A stretch of DNA of 64,000 bases from Platanthera guangdongensis. Its lineage: Eukaryota; Streptophyta; Magnoliopsida; Asparagales; Orchidaceae. Within the stretch, counting starts at the first letter, position 1. Each line of letters starts with the position of its first letter. The position numbers and the translations under genes were made by a program. Of the stretch, positions 34,590 through 44,876 are shown piece by piece. Where the stretch lies: the NCBI GenBank assembly GCA_039583875.1, contig CM077151.1, forward strand, positions 105,356,609 through 105,420,608, in the 5' to 3' direction. The notes under the pieces were generated by a model. The model was given only the letters and a program-made list of their open reading frames with translations. It was not told the origin of the DNA and searched no databases.

Positions 34590-36665
34590 TTACTTGTTTT
34601 TGACCCAGTTTACCTTGGGCCTAGGTTGATAACCTCTAAATTCAGAAATGAAAGACATCCCTGGCTGACTCTTATATCCTTCAGGATGATATCTCCTTGG
34701 AGGTATAATCCATTCAGTATAAGGGTTAAAGGTTTGGGATGAAGAACCCTTAGGATTCAATTTTGACTTGCCCTTGAGAAAATTTCCAGAGCTCTGACCT
34801 CTGTTCGACGATCTTGGAGCTGCGTTCGACGATCGTGGGTCAGATCGTCGAGCTCCGTTCGACGGTCGACTATGGCTGAGGTCAGGTATATGGGATCGTC
34901 GACCAGCGTTCGACGAACTTGGCTGAGATCGTCGATCTGCGTTCGACGATTTTTCTTGAGATCGTCGAGCTGCGTTCGGCGATCGTCGATCTTCATTCGG
35001 CGATCGTCGATCTCCGTTCGACGATTTGTGCTGGACTTTAGTTTTCTGAGGCAGATCAGAATTTTTCCTGGCAACCTCTACAACTCCCTTTCCCTTGTCA
35101 GAAATGAACTTGATAGGGGTTGTTAGAACAATAGGTTGGCTGGATGAGGCACCCAAGCCCAGTGTACTGTTGAATCTTGAGTTCACTGTGCTTGTGATGT
35201 CCATCAGCTTGATGCTTCTCCCATTGAGAGATTCTTCAAGCTTCTTGGCCTCAGAGAGTTCACTCTTCAGTGAAGCTATCTGTTCCCTATGGTTCTCCAA
35301 CTCCTGAGAGAGTTTGAGGTTTTCTGATTTTAAACCACTTTGTTCAGATAATTGATTTCTGAGAGAGATGATCTCTTTCTCAGACTTTAGCAGGTCTAAA
35401 CATAGTGCTTTAAATTCAAGTTTAAAATCTTCTGAAGTGAAATCAAAAGAGCTGATTACCTGATCTTCTTCAGGTTGAGTCTCTGAGTCTGATTCTGACT
35501 CCTCTTCCTCTGAGTTGTGTTGTGAGGCATTGATTGCCATCATGCAGAACTCCTTTTCCTCTGCATCATCCTCATCATCACTTGAGCTGGAAGAGGCTTC
35601 TGACTCCTCTTCAGTCTCACTCCAGGATTCAGCAACAAATCCTTTCCTTGTGTGCTTATTTCTGCTGGAGGAAGGTTTGCTATTTCCATTCCTTTTGGAG
35701 TCCTTCTCCTTTCTTCTTTCTTTTCTGTCCCTTCTGTCCTTGTTCTTGTTTTCTGGACAGTCAGGAACCATATGCCCTGGTTTCCTGCAACCAAAGCAAA
35801 TAATGTCTTTGCTATTGCCAATGGACTTGTCATACCTTGGCTTATCCTGCTCCTTGTATGATCTTCTTTTGAAGTCCTTTCTGGCCATCTTATAGAATCT
35901 TTTGGCCAACAAGCTGAGAAGTTCATCATTGGCTGTTCCTTTTTCTTCAGGCAGATCCTCAGTTGCCTTGAATGCTATAGACTTCTCCTTTCTTGTGGCT
36001 GGTGAAGCAGCCTTCTGTTCTTCTTCTCTGTTCTTGATGAGTAGCTCATAAGATTTGAGCTTACCCAACAAGGCTTCAGTCGTGATCTCATTCAGGCTTC
36101 TGGCATCTTTAATTGGCCAGATTCTTGAATCCCAAGTGCTGGGGAAGCACATTAGGATCTTGTCATTAAGTTCAGTTAGTGAGATCTCTTTGTCTAATGT
36201 CCTCAGTTCACTGACAATTAGACTCAGTCTGTTGTACATGTCTCCCACTGTCTCAGTTTCTCCCTTCTTGAAGTTCTCATATTGGGAGATGAGATGGGAT
36301 CTCCTGTCCTTTCTCTCATCAGCTGAGCCTGAAACTATTTCTGAGAGCTTGTCCCAGATTTCCTTGGCTGAATTGCATTCAGCTACCTTCTGAAAAATGT
36401 CATCTGACATTGTCTGAGCTAAGATGTTCATTGCCTTGGCATCAGCTACTTTCCACTTTTTGATGTCAGCATCTGTTCCTGATGGAGGTGGAACAGCATT
36501 TGTGCTTGTGCCCTCTGGAGGTCTTGGACACACTGTCAAAACAGAATTAAAAATGTCTTCGTCAATAGAATTCATGTAGAGTCTAATCCTTGCTTTCCAA
36601 AGTGCAAACTTTGACAGATTGCACACTGGAGGTCTGGTGCTAGCATAATCTTTGTTTTGGGCCAT
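34590..36665 (-). CDS. gag: Copia Gag with CCHC, coiled coil and repeat tail
   Basis: A 691-residue frame starts at [15 protein letters not shown], about 110 nt from the primer site. The N-terminal half is the copia gag domain ([33 protein letters not shown]). A zinc knuckle [14 protein letters not shown] lies at about residues 289-302. An acidic/Ser-rich stretch follows, then a heptad-rich coiled coil around 420-470 ([33 protein letters not shown]). A tail at about 540-620 repeats NADRRS/NAGRRS units, encoded by the CGTCGA dyads. A final block ([17 protein letters not shown]) is conserved in the sibling. Long coiled-coil Gags are typical of Sireviruses. Confidence 0.95.
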   Translation of the reverse strand: MAQNKDYASTRPPVCNLSKFALWKARIRLYMNSIDEDIFNSVLTVCPRPPEGTSTNAVPPPSGTDADIKKWKVADAKAMNILAQTMSDDIFQKVAECNSAKEIWDKLSEIVSGSADERKDRRSHLISQYENFKKGETETVGDMYNRLSLIVSELRTLDKEISLTELNDKILMCFPSTWDSRIWPIKDARSLNEITTEALLGKLKSYELLIKNREEEQKAASPATRKEKSIAFKATEDLPEEKGTANDELLSLLAKRFYKMARKDFKRRSYKEQDKPRYDKSIGNSKDIICFGCRKPGHMVPDCPENKNKDRRDRKERRKEKDSKRNGNSKPSSSRNKHTRKGFVAESWSETEEESEASSSSSDDEDDAEEKEFCMMAINASQHNSEEEESESDSETQPEEDQVISSFDFTSEDFKLEFKALCLDLLKSEKEIISLRNQLSEQSGLKSENLKLSQELENHREQIASLKSELSEAKKLEESLNGRSIKLMDITSTVNSRFNSTLGLGASSSQPIVLTTPIKFISDKGKGVVEVARKNSDLPQKTKVQHKSSNGDRRSPNEDRRSPNAARRSQEKSSNADRRSQPSSSNAGRRSHIPDLSHSRPSNGARRSDPRSSNAAPRSSNRGQSSGNFLKGKSKLNPKGSSSQTFNPYTEWIIPPRRYHPEGYKSQPGMSFISEFRGYQPRPKVNWVKNK
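34800..35030 (-). repeat. CGTCGA/TCGACG dyads inside gag coding sequence
   Basis: About eight half-site pairs of the type found in the LTR and spacer lie in frame in gag. They give the repeated DRRS/ARRS peptides. The same arrangement occurs in the sibling at 51495-51740. Confidence 0.8.
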
Positions 36666-36772
36666 GACTTGTGCAAGCTAAATAAAAATAAAGGAAGGAT
36701 CTAGTTTGGGATCTTGGGGTTCAGGTGTTAGCCTGTACAACCAAACAGATATGGTATGATTAACCAACCTCC

Positions 36773-36783
36773 CTCTGATACCA
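36773..36783 (-). other. Primer-binding site
   Basis: Minus strand TGGTATCAGAG, complementary to the 3' end of initiator tRNA-Met, three bases inside the 5' LTR end. Confidence 0.9.
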
Positions 36784-36785
36784 AT

Positions 36786-38391
36786 TGAAAGGGGAAACTA
36801 GATCTGATATACTCTAAAGGGGGGGTGAATAGAGTATATGGTGCTTTTTAAAACACAAAGAAAAACTTTTGCAAAGCTTTACAACACTTGTTGTAATGGG
36901 TGTAAGCAGGGAAGCAGAAGTAAAACTAAACACAAAACTAAGCTATGCAGAAGTAAAACACAAGAAAATCTAGGCCAGAAACAAAAAGAAAACATGCAGA
37001 ACCAGATGACACAAGGAAATATAGTGGTTCCCCAACTTGGGTACATCCACTCTTCTACCACCCTAGGTAGGAATCCACTGCAGGATGAGTTGATCAGGTG
37101 TCCTGGGCACCAATGAGCTTTTGATAAGGTGCTCAAAAACCAAATCAGATTTTTTGATCAGGTGTCTTGCCACCAATGAGCTTTTGACAAGGTGCTCAAA
37201 AACCAGATTCAAACTTTTGAAGGGAGTTTGAAAAACCCTTTACAGAGAGGGGGTTGAGAGAGTTATGGCAGTCTTCTCTTTCTCAATCAACTGAGAAGAC
37301 TAAGTGGATTGATTTCAAAGCTCCCCCTGAGTCCTTGATCTTCAGGAAGATGAGCTTTGCTGAGGGTGATAGGCCTCCAAAAATAGATCTCCAGCAGAAG
37401 ATGATTTCAGCAAGCTGAAATGTTGATTGTCTGGAGTCTTGAAATGATGTTGGCCTTGAACACTTGAGAGCTGAAGAGATCTGAAGAATGTTTGAAAGTT
37501 TGATCTCTTGATGATGAGTGTTCTTCTGAATTCTTGTTGACAGAATATTTTTCAGAGTCTCTGTATATTGAGAGGTGTCCAATTCTTGTCTAATCTCTTT
37601 ATTCAAAAAACATTCTATCTTTTATTCTCTGAGTCTGAATAGAATATTACTCTGTCAAGGATAGCCGTTGGTCTGCATTGATTACAGCCTTAATTGCATA
37701 ATCTGTTCTGAAGGAAAGTCCACTGAATTGTTCCTTGAAAAATCCCTTGAAACTTGCTCCAGGAGTAAATGAAAATGGCTGGCAGATCTTCTGAATTAAA
37801 TGCAGAATAACTTCTATCTGATTTGAATTCTGAAAGATAACTGAAAACGTCGAACTGAGCTCTGCTATCGTCGAGCTGAGCTCAGCGAACTGGAAGATGC
37901 AAGCAGCAAAGAAATCGTCGATCTGAGCTCAAAGATCGTCGAACTGAGCTCAGAGATATGGATCCAGTGCAGAGTCAAAATCGTCAACCTGAGCTCAGCG
38001 ATCGTCGACCAGAGCTCGACGATATTGAGAAGTTGAGCTCAGCGATCGTCGACCAGAGCTCGACGATATTGAGAAGTTGAGCTCAGCGATCGTCGACCAG
38101 AGCTCGACGATATTATGAGGTTTGAGCTCAGCGATCGTCGAATGGAGCTCGACGATCTGTCAAAGTTGAGTTAGACGATCGTCGACCGGAGTTCGACGAA
38201 ACGTCGTGCTGAGCTCGACGATTTGGACTTGGTCTCCAGAAAAACTTGGGTCTTCAGGGCAGCTTCCAATCCTAGACTCCTGACCCTTAGACTCAATTCT
38301 AATTGACCTATTAAGCTATACAGAAGGTCAAAACACAGATTCCTAGAGACATAGTGATCCTGACCCAAATTAGTAATAGGGTGTTCCAACA
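36786..38391 (-). repeat. 5' LTR of the young copia element
   Basis: 1606 bp, nearly identical to 26108-27719. It carries the same dyad array at about 37853-38226. On the minus strand it starts TGTTGGAACACCC and would drive transcription towards gag. Confidence 0.93.
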
Positions 38392-38539
38392 TAGACCCAT
38401 TTTTGGATTTCTTTTCTCTCCTTTAGTCTCACATCTTCTATAGGACTCTCTTCTCTCTTTCTCCCTCCTATAAATATGCATTTCATACATTGTATTTCAT
38501 TATTGAGATAGTATATACAAGGTTGAGTTTTTCTCTACA
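38392..38539 (+). repeat. Right piece of the split copia 5' LTR
   Basis: It begins with the duplicated TAGAC and ends CTCTACA next to the primer site. Joined with 26082-26107 the original LTR would be about 169 bp, short but within the range for copia. A TATAAAT-like box is at about 38469. Confidence 0.8.
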
Positions 38540-38550
38540 TGGTATCAGAG
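38540..38550 (+). other. Primer-binding site
   Basis: TGGTATCAGAG directly follows the LTR end CTACA, which fixes the LTR boundary and plus-strand orientation. Confidence 0.85.
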
Positions 38551-39608
38551 TAGACGGTCTGGCCTGTCATATTTTGAAACCTCCTGTTCTTCTGGCTTAC
38601 AGGGCAGCTTCCTCTCCTGCTTAGTCACGGTCTAGTGCGTCATGCCTCTCTCTAGTCGCGCGGTCTCTGTAACCACAACTTCCCGTGCGGACAAGGTCTT
38701 TTTAACCGCTTCTTTTGCTCTGTCTCTCTTGTGGCTTCCACCTCTTCTCCTCCTCCTCCTCCCTCTTATAACCTTTCTCACAAGTGGGGACCTCCCCTCC
38801 TGTTTCCTCTGCTCGCACTGCCTCCCTTTCTATCCTCGCGGTCTCCCTCTCGCTTCTCACCACAGCTCTAACCGTCTTCCTTCTTCCCGCTAGTCGCGAC
38901 TTGTCTATAGTCGCCGCGACCTATCTATAGTCGCCGCGACCTGTCTATAGTCGCCGCAACCTGTCTAAAGTCGCTGTGACTTGACTTTGTCGTTGCGGTC
39001 TCTCTTCTCTTACTCGTTGCGGTCTTATTGTCTACCTGCCGCGATCTTCCTCTCGCTGCTCTGCTCTCTGCTCACCGCGGCTTGCCTTAGTCATCGCGGC
39101 TTCTCTTCTTGTCGTTGTTCTGTTCTCTGCTCTCTGCTCGTCGTGGCTTGCCTTAGTCGTCGCGGTTTCTCTTCTCGCCGCGCCTCTGCTCTCTGCTTGT
39201 CGCGGCTTGCCTTAGTCGCCGCGGCTTCCCTTCTCGCCGTGCTTTGCCTCTCTTGTCGCCGCGGCTTCTCCACTTCTCGGCAAGCTCCGCATCTAGGTCG
39301 TGGCATCTCTCCTTATCGCTGGTGTACTCACATTGACCGTGTGGATTCCTGCCTAGTCATTGCGACCTGTCCTATCATTAGCGGTTTCTCCCTTTCGCTG
39401 CGGACTCCGCATACTGGTCGTGGCATTCTCCTTGCCGCTAGTGTTTTATCACCGTGACCGTGCGGCGTCTACCTGCTATCCGCTCCGCATTCTGGTCGCG
39501 GCTGTCTCATTTCCTTATCGCTGGTGGACTACCACCCAGACCGTGCGGTCTCCTGTTTGGTCACTATTTCTTTCCCTGTCCGCCAGCCTCGCCTCCTGAT
39601 CGTCTAGT
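38551..39608 (+). other. Copia leader, rich in CGCGGT-type repeats
   Basis: A GC-rich leader between primer site and gag. It has many CGCGGCT/CGCGGTC motifs and a 20-bp tandem repeat at 38891-38985 (about five copies of TAGTCGCCGCGACCTGTCTA). Related leaders lie at about 56862-57224 (plus) and 55736-56427 (minus). The open frames here are low-complexity Leu/Ser/Arg/Cys stretches and I do not regard them as genes. Confidence 0.6.
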
Positions 39609-40305
39609 CATGGAGACCTCTCCAGAATCAACCGGACAGACGGTGTCTTCCTCTGCAGACCTCCCGTCCCCTGCCCCTGAATACGTGATGAGTTGCGGAT
39701 TACTTCCATTTCGCTAGCCAGGAAGAAGAACTTTGTGGAGTGGGTACATTCTGTTCGCTGAGTACTACAGTCCAAAGGTTTTCTCCATCACTTGACCCAA
39801 GCGCCTCCTGCTGCTCCTACTGATGATGGGTTGCACAATGATGGTCGAGTTCAGACATGACTCCTCAACTCCCTTGATATTAAACGCTATCGCATGGTCA
39901 TGTATCACGAAACAGCCAAGGCATTGCGGGATGAGCTCCAGTCGCTATTTCCTAAAAATATAGTCTGCAGCATCACTATGACATTATTACTGACCTCCAG
40001 TCTCTTGATGTTGGCGGGGCCACCGACCTCACCTCATTTATTTCTCGGGCCAAGACTCTTGTTGAAGCAAGGATTGAACATCAACCTCCTACGTTGGACC
40101 TTGCTGCAAAACGAGCTCAGAAAGAAGCCGTTGGGGTGGTCATGATGATGGCTCGTGTTCCACCTCATCTTAACAATGTTCGGGCCTAGATCCTCTCATC
40201 GGTTGCTACACCCTCACTATCAGATGTGTGTTCTATGCTGCTCAAGGTCTCACCGCCTCCTGAGAGATCTGCTCCTCCATCCCTGGCTCTCCTACAGCAG
40301 ACTTC
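39609..40305 (+). pseudogene. Copia Gag relic
   Basis: It starts METSPESTGQTVSS. With frame changes it then shows KKNFVEWVHSV, RYRMVMYHETAKALRDELQS, TLVEARIEHQPP, VVMMMARVPPHLNNVRA and CSMLLKVSPPPE. These match the gag of the plus-strand relic at 57225-57989. The homology ends at about 40305, where minus-strand pol begins. Confidence 0.75.
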
Positions 40306-41679
40306 GGTAGGGATCGATGGGTTGGAGGGAACAGTAGAAGAGTCAGAAGTCGCGGGAACATTCTCGATGGTGAAGACAGAGGAGTCGGCAGAGAAATAGG
40401 GAGCATTCTTGAAGAAGGTAGCATCGACGGAGATGAACTGCTTTCGAAGAATGGGGTCAAAACAACAATAGTATTTCTGAGTGGTAGAGTAACCCAGAAA
40501 TACACATTTGGTGGAGCGAGGGGAGAGTTTGTCATGGGTGTCGGAGGGAGCATGCACAAAAGTTGTGCACCCAAAGATACGTAGAGGAAGAGGAAAAGGA
40601 TCTGTGTCCGGATAGAGAACTGAGAATGGTGCTTTACCGTAGAGAACCGTGGAGGGAATGTGATTGATGAGATAGCAGGAAATGAGAACTGCATAGCCCC
40701 AATAAGAGCAAGGGGCATTCATCTGCGTCATCAGAGTGCGAGCGACATCAAGGAGGTGGTGGTTTTTGCGTTCCGCAACTCCATTTTATTGGGAGGTATA
40801 GACACAGCTAGTTTGATGAACGATCTCATGTTGCATACAGAAAGATGAAAAGGCATGACTAATATACTGCTTAACATTATCAGAGCGAAGGATTTTAATT
40901 GAAACGCTAAACTAATTGTGAATTAAGTGATAAAAAGATGTCCATACATTGAATAATTCAGAGCAATCTCGTAAGAGATACGACCAAGTACATCTAGAAA
41001 AGTCGTCAATAAAGGTAACAAAATAAGAACTATCCCGTCCAACGGTGATGGTAGGAGCAGGACCCCAGACATCGGAGTGAATGAGATCAAACCGACTGGT
41101 AGAGCCACGACCTTGCTTCAGCGGGAAGGAGGAACGGTGATGCTTGCCAAGCTGACAGGCGTCGCAGTTGAGAGGAGAACTGTGTGGAGGGAGGTGGGGC
41201 AGAAGCTGACGAAGAATCCATGGAGGAGGATGACCAAGTCAGAGATGCCACTGTAGAAGATTTGTAGAGGAGGAGGAGAAGGCAGATAGAGTGGAAACAA
41301 TGTCGAGGAAATAGAGACCGCCGCTCTCAGTCTCAGTAGCAATCGTCCATTGGGAGCTCCGATCCTGAAAAGAACAAGAAATTGGAGCGAATGTGACGGA
41401 GCACTGAAGTTGCTTGCATAAAGAGGTAACCGATAATAAATTACACGGAAACTTTGGCACTTAGAGAGTGTCCTCCAAGCGAAGAGACTGAGTGACATGA
41501 ACCACTCTCGTTCTATGGACCGGGAAGGGAGAGTCGTCTGCAACGAGGACTGGGGGCAACCAATCATGTGTTTCTAGGAGAGAAAAGTACTGAGAATTGC
41601 CCGTCATATGATTAGTCGCACCAGAGTCGATCAACCATTTACCTTAAGTAACCATGTGGACACTACCTGATGACGTGAC
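40306..41679 (-). pseudogene. Copia protease-integrase in inverted orientation
   Basis: The minus strand reads KWLIDSGATNHMTGN (protease) near 41640, then LLSVTSLCKQLQCSVTF, the pre-integrase CDACQLGKHH, the core LIHSDVWGPAPTI, FVTFIDDFSRCTW and [15 protein letters not shown]. The integrase C-terminal part is GYAVLISCYLINHIPS, FGCTTFVHAP and KCVFLGYSTTQKYY. Several stops and shifts occur, for example within the block before NGVAERK. No RT follows. It faces the plus-strand gag across a junction near 40305. Confidence 0.8.
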
Positions 41680-42112
41680 TGTAACAACCTAGGGAGGATC
41701 CCTAGCGCCGCCCGGCCCACCAGCAGCCCATGGAGGACAAATGGCACCACGGTGGTACAACTGGAATATACAAGGCCTGCAGGCCGTACACCCCAAAGCA
41801 TCTCCGGCCTATTTATCAGCACGGTGCATTATTGCCACGGGATCTCGAACCCGCAACCTTGATAAGTAGCCTTTAGTACCACTACTCATAGCTCAATTGG
41901 TGATGAGTAGTGGTACTAAAGGCTCCTTGTCAAGATTGCGGGTTCGAGACCCCGTGGCAACAATGTACTGTGCTGATAAACAGGCCGGAGATGCTTTAGG
42001 GTGTGCGGCCTGCAGGCCTTATATATTCTGGTTGCACCACCGTGGTGTCATGGGTCCTCCATGGGCTGCTGGTGAGTCGGGCAGCGCTAGGGGTCCTCCC
42101 TAGGTCGTTACA
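41680..42112. repeat. 433-bp tRNA-like palindromic element, single copy
   Basis: It starts TGTAACAACC and ends TAGGTCGTTACA, and each half is nearly the reverse complement of the other. The centre has TAGCTCAATTGG (A-box-like, about 41887), and the forward arm has GGTTCGAGACCCC (B-box-like, about 41939). The mirror arm has GGATCTCGAACCC. It is followed by an A run and GTGCAC. It lies in the minus-strand copia relic just upstream of the protease. Confidence 0.8.
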
Positions 42113-42440
42113 AAAAAAGTGCACTGAAAGATGAAAGTTTGAACTTCTGATGTTGGTGCTTTGTTTTGTCCTGATGATGTAATTAGTCATTCTTGCTCGG
42201 CTAGATTTACTATTGCTTAGTTTTACTCTACTGCTGACCCTTTTGTTGCAGTCGCTTTACAATTTCCTTCACTTTGAGGTTTGTTTAGTCTGCCTTTACT
42301 CTTTGAACCATTTGTATCTTGATTCTGAGGTGTTCTTCTTTTGAATGCCTCAGGATCAGAGTAGTAGCAGGTTTAGTTGACCGTGTTGTGCTTCTGGTGC
42401 TGCGAGTTGCTGCGACCGTTAGCATCCACCTCAGAGCTTT
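42113..42440 (-). pseudogene. Possible copia gag tail, relic
   Basis: On the minus strand, basic, Gln/Lys-rich peptides appear (AFKRRTPQNQDTNGSKSKG, NKPQSEGNCKATATKGSA). The position just upstream of the protease fits a gag-protease spacer interrupted by the palindrome. There are stops and I see no zinc knuckle. Confidence 0.35.
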
Positions 42441-42786
42441 GAGGTAGTTAACTTTGTTTAGAATTGTTAGATTTTACTATGGGTTCGTGTCAGTTGTTGA
42501 CACTCATAGTCTTTGACTTTTTCTGTGGTAGACTATTTGCTGCTTTTACTGCTGTTACTTTTTACCTGTTTATACTTACTCTTTGGGAAGGATTTATGTT
42601 AGGTTGCATTTAGTTATTTTAAAATACACAAAACTGCATTCTGGATTATCGACATGTCATGACTTTTAACTGCTAAATCTACTACTTTTAAGCGTTATAA
42701 AAGTCATCTATATATATTAAATGTAGAAGTCACATCATCATTTAAGATACTAGACCTCCATTCTCATATAAGTTAACAAATGAATC
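42441..42786. other. Unassigned AT-rich flank of the older copia element
   Basis: No gene is visible. It ends with the target duplication GAATC (42782-42786). The sequence on the other side of the element resumes at 55468, so 42441-42786 and 55468-55735 were once joined. The right piece ends GGGTCGTGACA, like a gypsy LTR end, so a decayed LTR is possible. Confidence 0.35.
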
Positions 42787-44683
42787 TGAAAGTGTAGGTT
42801 AGATCTGAAATACTCTAGAGGGGGGGTGAATAGAGTATTGTGCTTTCTTCAAAACTTTTTACAACTTTTATTGTATGCCTAGGTGAACAAGTCAGTAAAT
42901 AAAATAAACTAATCACAGCAACCTAAACAATCACAGATCACAGCCAAAAGACAAAGAAAGGGGCAACCAGACGACACAAGAAATTTTATAGTGGTTCCCC
43001 AACCTGGGTACATCCACTCTTCTACCACCCTGGTAGGAATCCACTCAGGTTTTTGATCAGGTGTCTGACACCAATGAGCTTTTGTTCATGTGCTCAAAAA
43101 CCAAAACCTCAAGTCTTTTGGAAGGAGATTTGCAACCAGAATAATTTTGAAGGGAATTAAAACACTGTACATAAATTGAAAAGAGGGTGATGGGGTCTTC
43201 TCTTTCTCAATATCAACTGAGAAGACTTGTGAATTGATTGTAGCAGATTTTGCTCCCCCTGAGATCTTGAGTGTATCAGGAAAGCTGGAGCACTGCTTTA
43301 GGGTGATAGGTCTTCAAAGACCTAAAGTGCCTGGACCAGAAATTTGCTTCAGGAACTTCTTTTGACAGATTGAAATTTGTTGTCCTTTGAAGTTGTCCTG
43401 CATAGTTGAAGGAAGACGACTCTTGATAGTATTTGATTGTTCTTCTTCTCCTTCTTGAAGATGTTCTCTGGTCAGGCTGATTGCAATAGAACTTTTGATG
43501 TTGTGTATGATTGTTCTTCTGTGCAATCTAAGAGTGTCTGTCTGATTTTCTGTATTGCTTACTGTCTGTGTAGTGTTCCCTTACTGTCTTAATCCTTTCT
43601 TTTCTTTTCTATCTCTTTTTGGCTGACTGAGAACATTCGAAATTCGAATGTCGAGCAGTAATTGTAGTCGGCCTTGGAAGGAAGCGACAATCAATGATTT
43701 CCCCAACTGTCCCATGAAAAAACGGCATGTAATCGTCCATAGTCAATGCGCGTTCTAACGGTAACAATCCGAGAAGATCTGGCATTAATAACTTCGGAAT
43801 CATCGCCAAGAAACGGGACGGGAAACCTGAAGAATACCTAGTCTGGATTCGTCAAACGAAGAACAGAAATCGTCGAGCTGAGTTTGAGTTCATCGAGCTG
43901 AGCTTGAGTTCGTCGAGCTGAGCTTGAGTTCGTCGAGCTGAGCTTGAGTGAGTTCATTGACCAGACAATTTTCATTCGTCAAACAGACAGACTTCATTCG
44001 TCGAGCTGAGATCCAGATTCGTCGAGTGAAGAGAGATTGTGGACTTAGCCAAATATTCTGCATCTGCTGATATTCAGTGTCGACATAAGCTGGTGTCGAC
44101 TGATTGATCTTGGTGTCGACTCAAATCTTCTGGTGTCGACATAAATTGGTGTTGACTGAAATCCTAGTATCAACACAAATCTTCTAGTGTCGACATAAAT
44201 TGTCTGGTGTCGACACATGCCCTAAGTGCCGACACAAATACTCTGAGTTCAGAATTCGTCGAGTAGAGTACTACATTTGTCGACCTGAGAAGCTGAGAAC
44301 TTGAGGTCCAAGTTCGTCGACCAAAGCTTGAAGCTGGACTTAGAAAAATTCTGAAGTTGTCCTGAATTTGTCTTGATGCAGAACCTCAACATTCGTCGAA
44401 CAGAGAACACGGATCGTCGAGCTCAGCACTAAGAATTGTCTCACGATCGTCGAGCGCAGAACACTTTTCGTCGAGCTGAGTTCGACGAACGTCGAAATCA
44501 TTTGACTTAGTCTTGAAAACTTCTAAATCTGGAGTCTCTGAAGGTCTTGATGATAACTGGTCCATCTGATGTTGGCTCTAAAGACTTGGCCTAGACTCTA
44601 GGACACAAACTTGACCCTGGCTATACATGATGGGTCACATCCTAAGTCAGTGAACCTAGTCCAAATCAACTAGGGATCCAACA
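42787..44683 (-). repeat. 3' LTR of the older copia element
   Basis: 1897 bp. Between 43860 and 44500 it holds many TTCGTCGA sites. A second motif, TGTCGACA, recurs about nine times at 44078-44230. Confidence 0.9.
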
Positions 44684-44684
44684 A

Positions 44685-44696
44685 TCTCCCCCTATT
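44685..44696 (-). other. Polypurine tract
   Basis: Minus strand AATAGGGGGAGA next to the 3' LTR, the same as in the younger sibling. Confidence 0.8.
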
Positions 44697-44876
44697 TGGG
44701 TGAGGTCACTAACAGAGACTCAAAATAGAAACAAACAGAAAAACAAAGCAAGAAAAGAAATATATCTGGCAGAGAATTACCAACACATGCAGCAGATATA
44801 TATATACACAGCTTTGTTTAAACAGATAGCATAGTTTGAAAAACAAAAACAGACAGAAATTGAAACAACATGAAAA

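Larger units (their letters stand above)
26108..38391 (-). mobile_element. Young copia element with third ORF (Sirevirus-like)
   Basis: Both LTRs (26108-27719 and 36786-38391), primer site, polypurine tract and the 5-bp duplication TAGAC are present. On the minus strand the order is LTR, gag, pol, ORF3, LTR. Gag and pol are open over their full length. Long LTRs, a coiled-coil Gag, a third ORF after pol and repeated short dyads in non-coding regions resemble plant Sireviruses; this placement is inference. The two LTRs differ by about five substitutions and one 6-bp indel by eye, so the insertion is recent. Confidence 0.93.

Noticed and set aside
38642..39457. Leu/Ser/Arg/Cys-rich open frames
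   Set aside because: They lie between primer site and gag in the repeat-rich leader and show no domain; other frames are equally open.
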